Source: an uncultured Chloroflexota bacterium (GTDB taxonomy: Bacteria > Chloroflexota > Chloroflexia > Chloroflexales > Roseiflexaceae). Taken from it: a stretch of 8,615 bases of DNA. Below the pieces are notes generated by a model. That model was given only the letters and a program-made list of their open reading frames with translations, was not told the origin of the DNA and searched no databases. Location: NCBI GenBank assembly GCA_903871975.1, contig CAIQIY010000324.1, forward strand, positions 1 to 8,615. Reading direction: 5' to 3'. This document shows positions 7,645 through 8,615 of this stretch, in pieces (positions within the stretch are counted from its first letter, which is position 1; each line of letters opens with the position of its first letter). The position numbers were made by a program, and so were the translations under genes.

Positions 7645-7659
7645 TCTGACTGACTCAGA
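7645..7659. promoter_or_regulatory. Imperfect palindrome, possible operator
   Basis: TCTGACTGACTCAGA is a 15-base palindrome with one mismatched pair around a central G. It lies 9 bases upstream of the binding-protein ribosome binding site, where a repressor could act. No regulator gene is in the window, so this is a candidate only. Confidence 0.3.
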
Positions 7660-7663
7660 TCCG

Positions 7664-7679
7664 ACAGCGGTTCCGCAGT
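7664..7679. promoter_or_regulatory. Second imperfect palindrome, possible operator
   Basis: ACAGCGGTTCCGCAGT has 7-base arms with one mismatch and a 2-base centre, the size of many LacI-type operators, although it lacks their usual CG centre. It sits 4 bases from the first palindrome, in the 120-base gap (7624-7743) between the kinase and the binding-protein gene. I found no convincing -35/-10 pair in this gap. Confidence 0.3.
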
Positions 7680-7707
7680 GATCAACGACTCGCATACAAC
7701 CGGCCGG

Positions 7708-7718
7708 CCTCCTCCTTT
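7708..7718 (-). promoter_or_regulatory. Strong purine-rich Shine-Dalgarno-like tract without a well-placed start
   Basis: The minus strand reads AAAGGAGGAGG, a better anti-16S match than the site used for the binding protein. The next ATG (7695) is 12 bases away and in frame with the binding protein; a TTG at 7699 would give a five-codon peptide ending in TGA. It may serve an alternative start or leader, or be chance. Confidence 0.3.
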
Positions 7719-7743
7719 CCCGGCTGCGAACGGCTGCGCCGTC

Positions 7744-8613
7744 TCAGGTGCGCGGTGATTCATCGTGACGCGCCACAGGCACGGCGCCACGCAACGCCTG
7801 AATGGCGGCGGGCGCGAGCAGGTGGCCGAGTGATTGCAGGGCGAGCAGGCAGGCACCGACCGCCGGTGGCAGTTCGGCGGCGAGCACGCGGCATGCCGGC
7901 AGCGCATCGGCGAGCCGACGCTGCAGCGGCCCGCTCAGCGCAGCGCCGGCGGCGAACAGCCCGCCGACCAGCGCCAACTCGCACGGGCCGCGGTCGAGCC
8001 CCAGGCGGCGGGCGACCGCGACGATGCACTCGACGAGCTCGTCGGCGCCACGCTCGAGCAGCTGCGCTGCGAGTGGTTCGCCGTGCTGTGCCGCAGCGAC
8101 CACCAGTGGCGCCAGGGCGGCGATTGCGCCGGGGCCCATGTCGCCGACGTACACGCGCCGCATGATGTCGTTCATGTCGGTCAGCCCGAGATGCGTGCGG
8201 ACCTGCGTGGTGAATGCGCTCGATGCGGCACGGCCGTCGTGGGCACGTACCAACGCCTGCAGCGCCGCCAGGCCGAGCCAGTAGCTGCTGCCCTCGTCGG
8301 CCAGCAGATGGCCCCAGCCACCGGCGCGCCACGACTCGCCCGCGGCGTTCATCCCGAAACAGGCCGAGCCGGTGCCGGCGATCTGGACGATGCCGGGGCG
8401 GCCGGAGAGCCCGCCGGCCAGCGCGATGCGGCAGTCGTGGTCGATGCCGATCCGTTCGGCGGGCGCCAGCGCCAACTCGACCGCGATGGCACGGATCGTG
8501 GCCCGGTCGTCGTCGGAGACGACACCCGCCATGCCGAGGAACGCGGCAGCGGGTGGGCTCTCGCCGACACCGGCGGCGCGCTGAGCGTGTGCGACGGCCG
8601 TGGCGATGGCATG
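7744..8613 (-). CDS. BadF/BadG-family sugar kinase, N-acetylglucosamine kinase-like (5' end missing)
   Basis: This frame enters from the right edge and ends in TGA at 7744, giving 289 visible residues; by family length roughly 40-50 N-terminal residues, including the first phosphate-binding motif (DGGGT type), lie outside. The family (ASKHA fold) moves phosphate from ATP to a sugar, often GlcNAc or glucosamine. Visible motifs, numbered from the edge: FLGMAG (25-30), IDHDCRIAL (57-65, D60 the likely catalytic base), IAGTGSACFG (78-87), AGGWGHLLADEGSSYWLG (97-114) and the adenosine-site LALVGGLF near the C-terminal third. The GGWGH...DEGS.YW pattern matches N-acetylglucosamine kinases closely, though Ala replaces the usual Gly before DEG. 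It lies 120 bases upstream of the binding protein on the same strand and may phosphorylate a sugar released from the imported substrate. Glucosamine kinase or an unrelated substrate remain possible. A downstream ATG at 8532 is internal, not the start. Confidence 0.85.
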   Translation of the reverse strand, partial: HAIATAVAHAQRAAGVGESPPAAAFLGMAGVVSDDDRATIRAIAVELALAPAERIGIDHDCRIALAGGLSGRPGIVQIAGTGSACFGMNAAGESWRAGGWGHLLADEGSSYWLGLAALQALVRAHDGRAASSAFTTQVRTHLGLTDMNDIMRRVYVGDMGPGAIAALAPLVVAAAQHGEPLAAQLLERGADELVECIVAVARRLGLDRGPCELALVGGLFAAGAALSGPLQRRLADALPACRVLAAELPPAVGACLLALQSLGHLLAPAAIQALRGAVPVARHDESPRT

Positions 8614-8615
8614 GC

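Noticed and set aside
7720..7740. Direct repeat CGGCTGCG after the kinase stop, considered as a terminator
   Set aside because: The copies are direct, not inverted, and no hairpin with a U-run can be formed, so no terminator is called.
7680..7743. Possible promoter for the binding-protein gene
   Set aside because: TTGATC resembles a -35 box, but the sequence 17 bases on (GGATCT) does not resemble a -10 box.

Overview
This high-GC window appears to be chromosomal DNA from a free-living bacterium, most likely a member of the Chloroflexota. That placement is inferred from the style of the solute-binding lipoprotein: a Tat-type RR signal, a LAAC lipobox and a long Ala/Pro/Thr linker after the cysteine. 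There is no rRNA or other marker gene to confirm it. All six genes lie on the minus strand, so the biological reading direction is from the right end to the left end. I see no RNA genes, mobile elements or CRISPR arrays.

Layout in transcription order: (1) a 5'-truncated BadF/BadG-type sugar kinase resembling N-acetylglucosamine kinase (8613-7744); (2) a 120-base gap with two imperfect palindromes and two ribosome-binding-site-like tracts; (3) an ABC sugar-binding lipoprotein (7623-6199); (4) a strong intercistronic stem-loop (6188-6158); (5) two CUT1-type permeases, MalF-like (6131-5253) and MalG-like (5260-4379), overlapping by 8 bases; (6) an intracellular GH13-like alpha-glucan hydrolase or transferase (4338-2017); (7) a large protein that looks like a beta-sandwich plus (alpha/alpha)6 six-hairpin glycosidase and runs off the left edge (1934 to 1).

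Taken together this is a carbohydrate import and breakdown operon. The lipoprotein captures an oligosaccharide outside the cell, the two permeases import it, and the two hydrolases lack signal peptides and probably cut it in the cytoplasm. The kinase may phosphorylate a released monosaccharide. The transporter ATPase is not in the window, as is common for CUT1 systems that share one MsmK/MalK-like ATPase. The substrate cannot be read from the sequence. The GH13 member points to an alpha-glucosidic linkage and the kinase hints at an amino sugar, and this combination is the most interesting unresolved point. The GH13 protein keeps the catalytic Asp-Glu-Asp triad, but its other conserved positions diverge and it carries an unusual N-terminal region of about 260 residues. 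I could not assign the six-hairpin protein to a named family.
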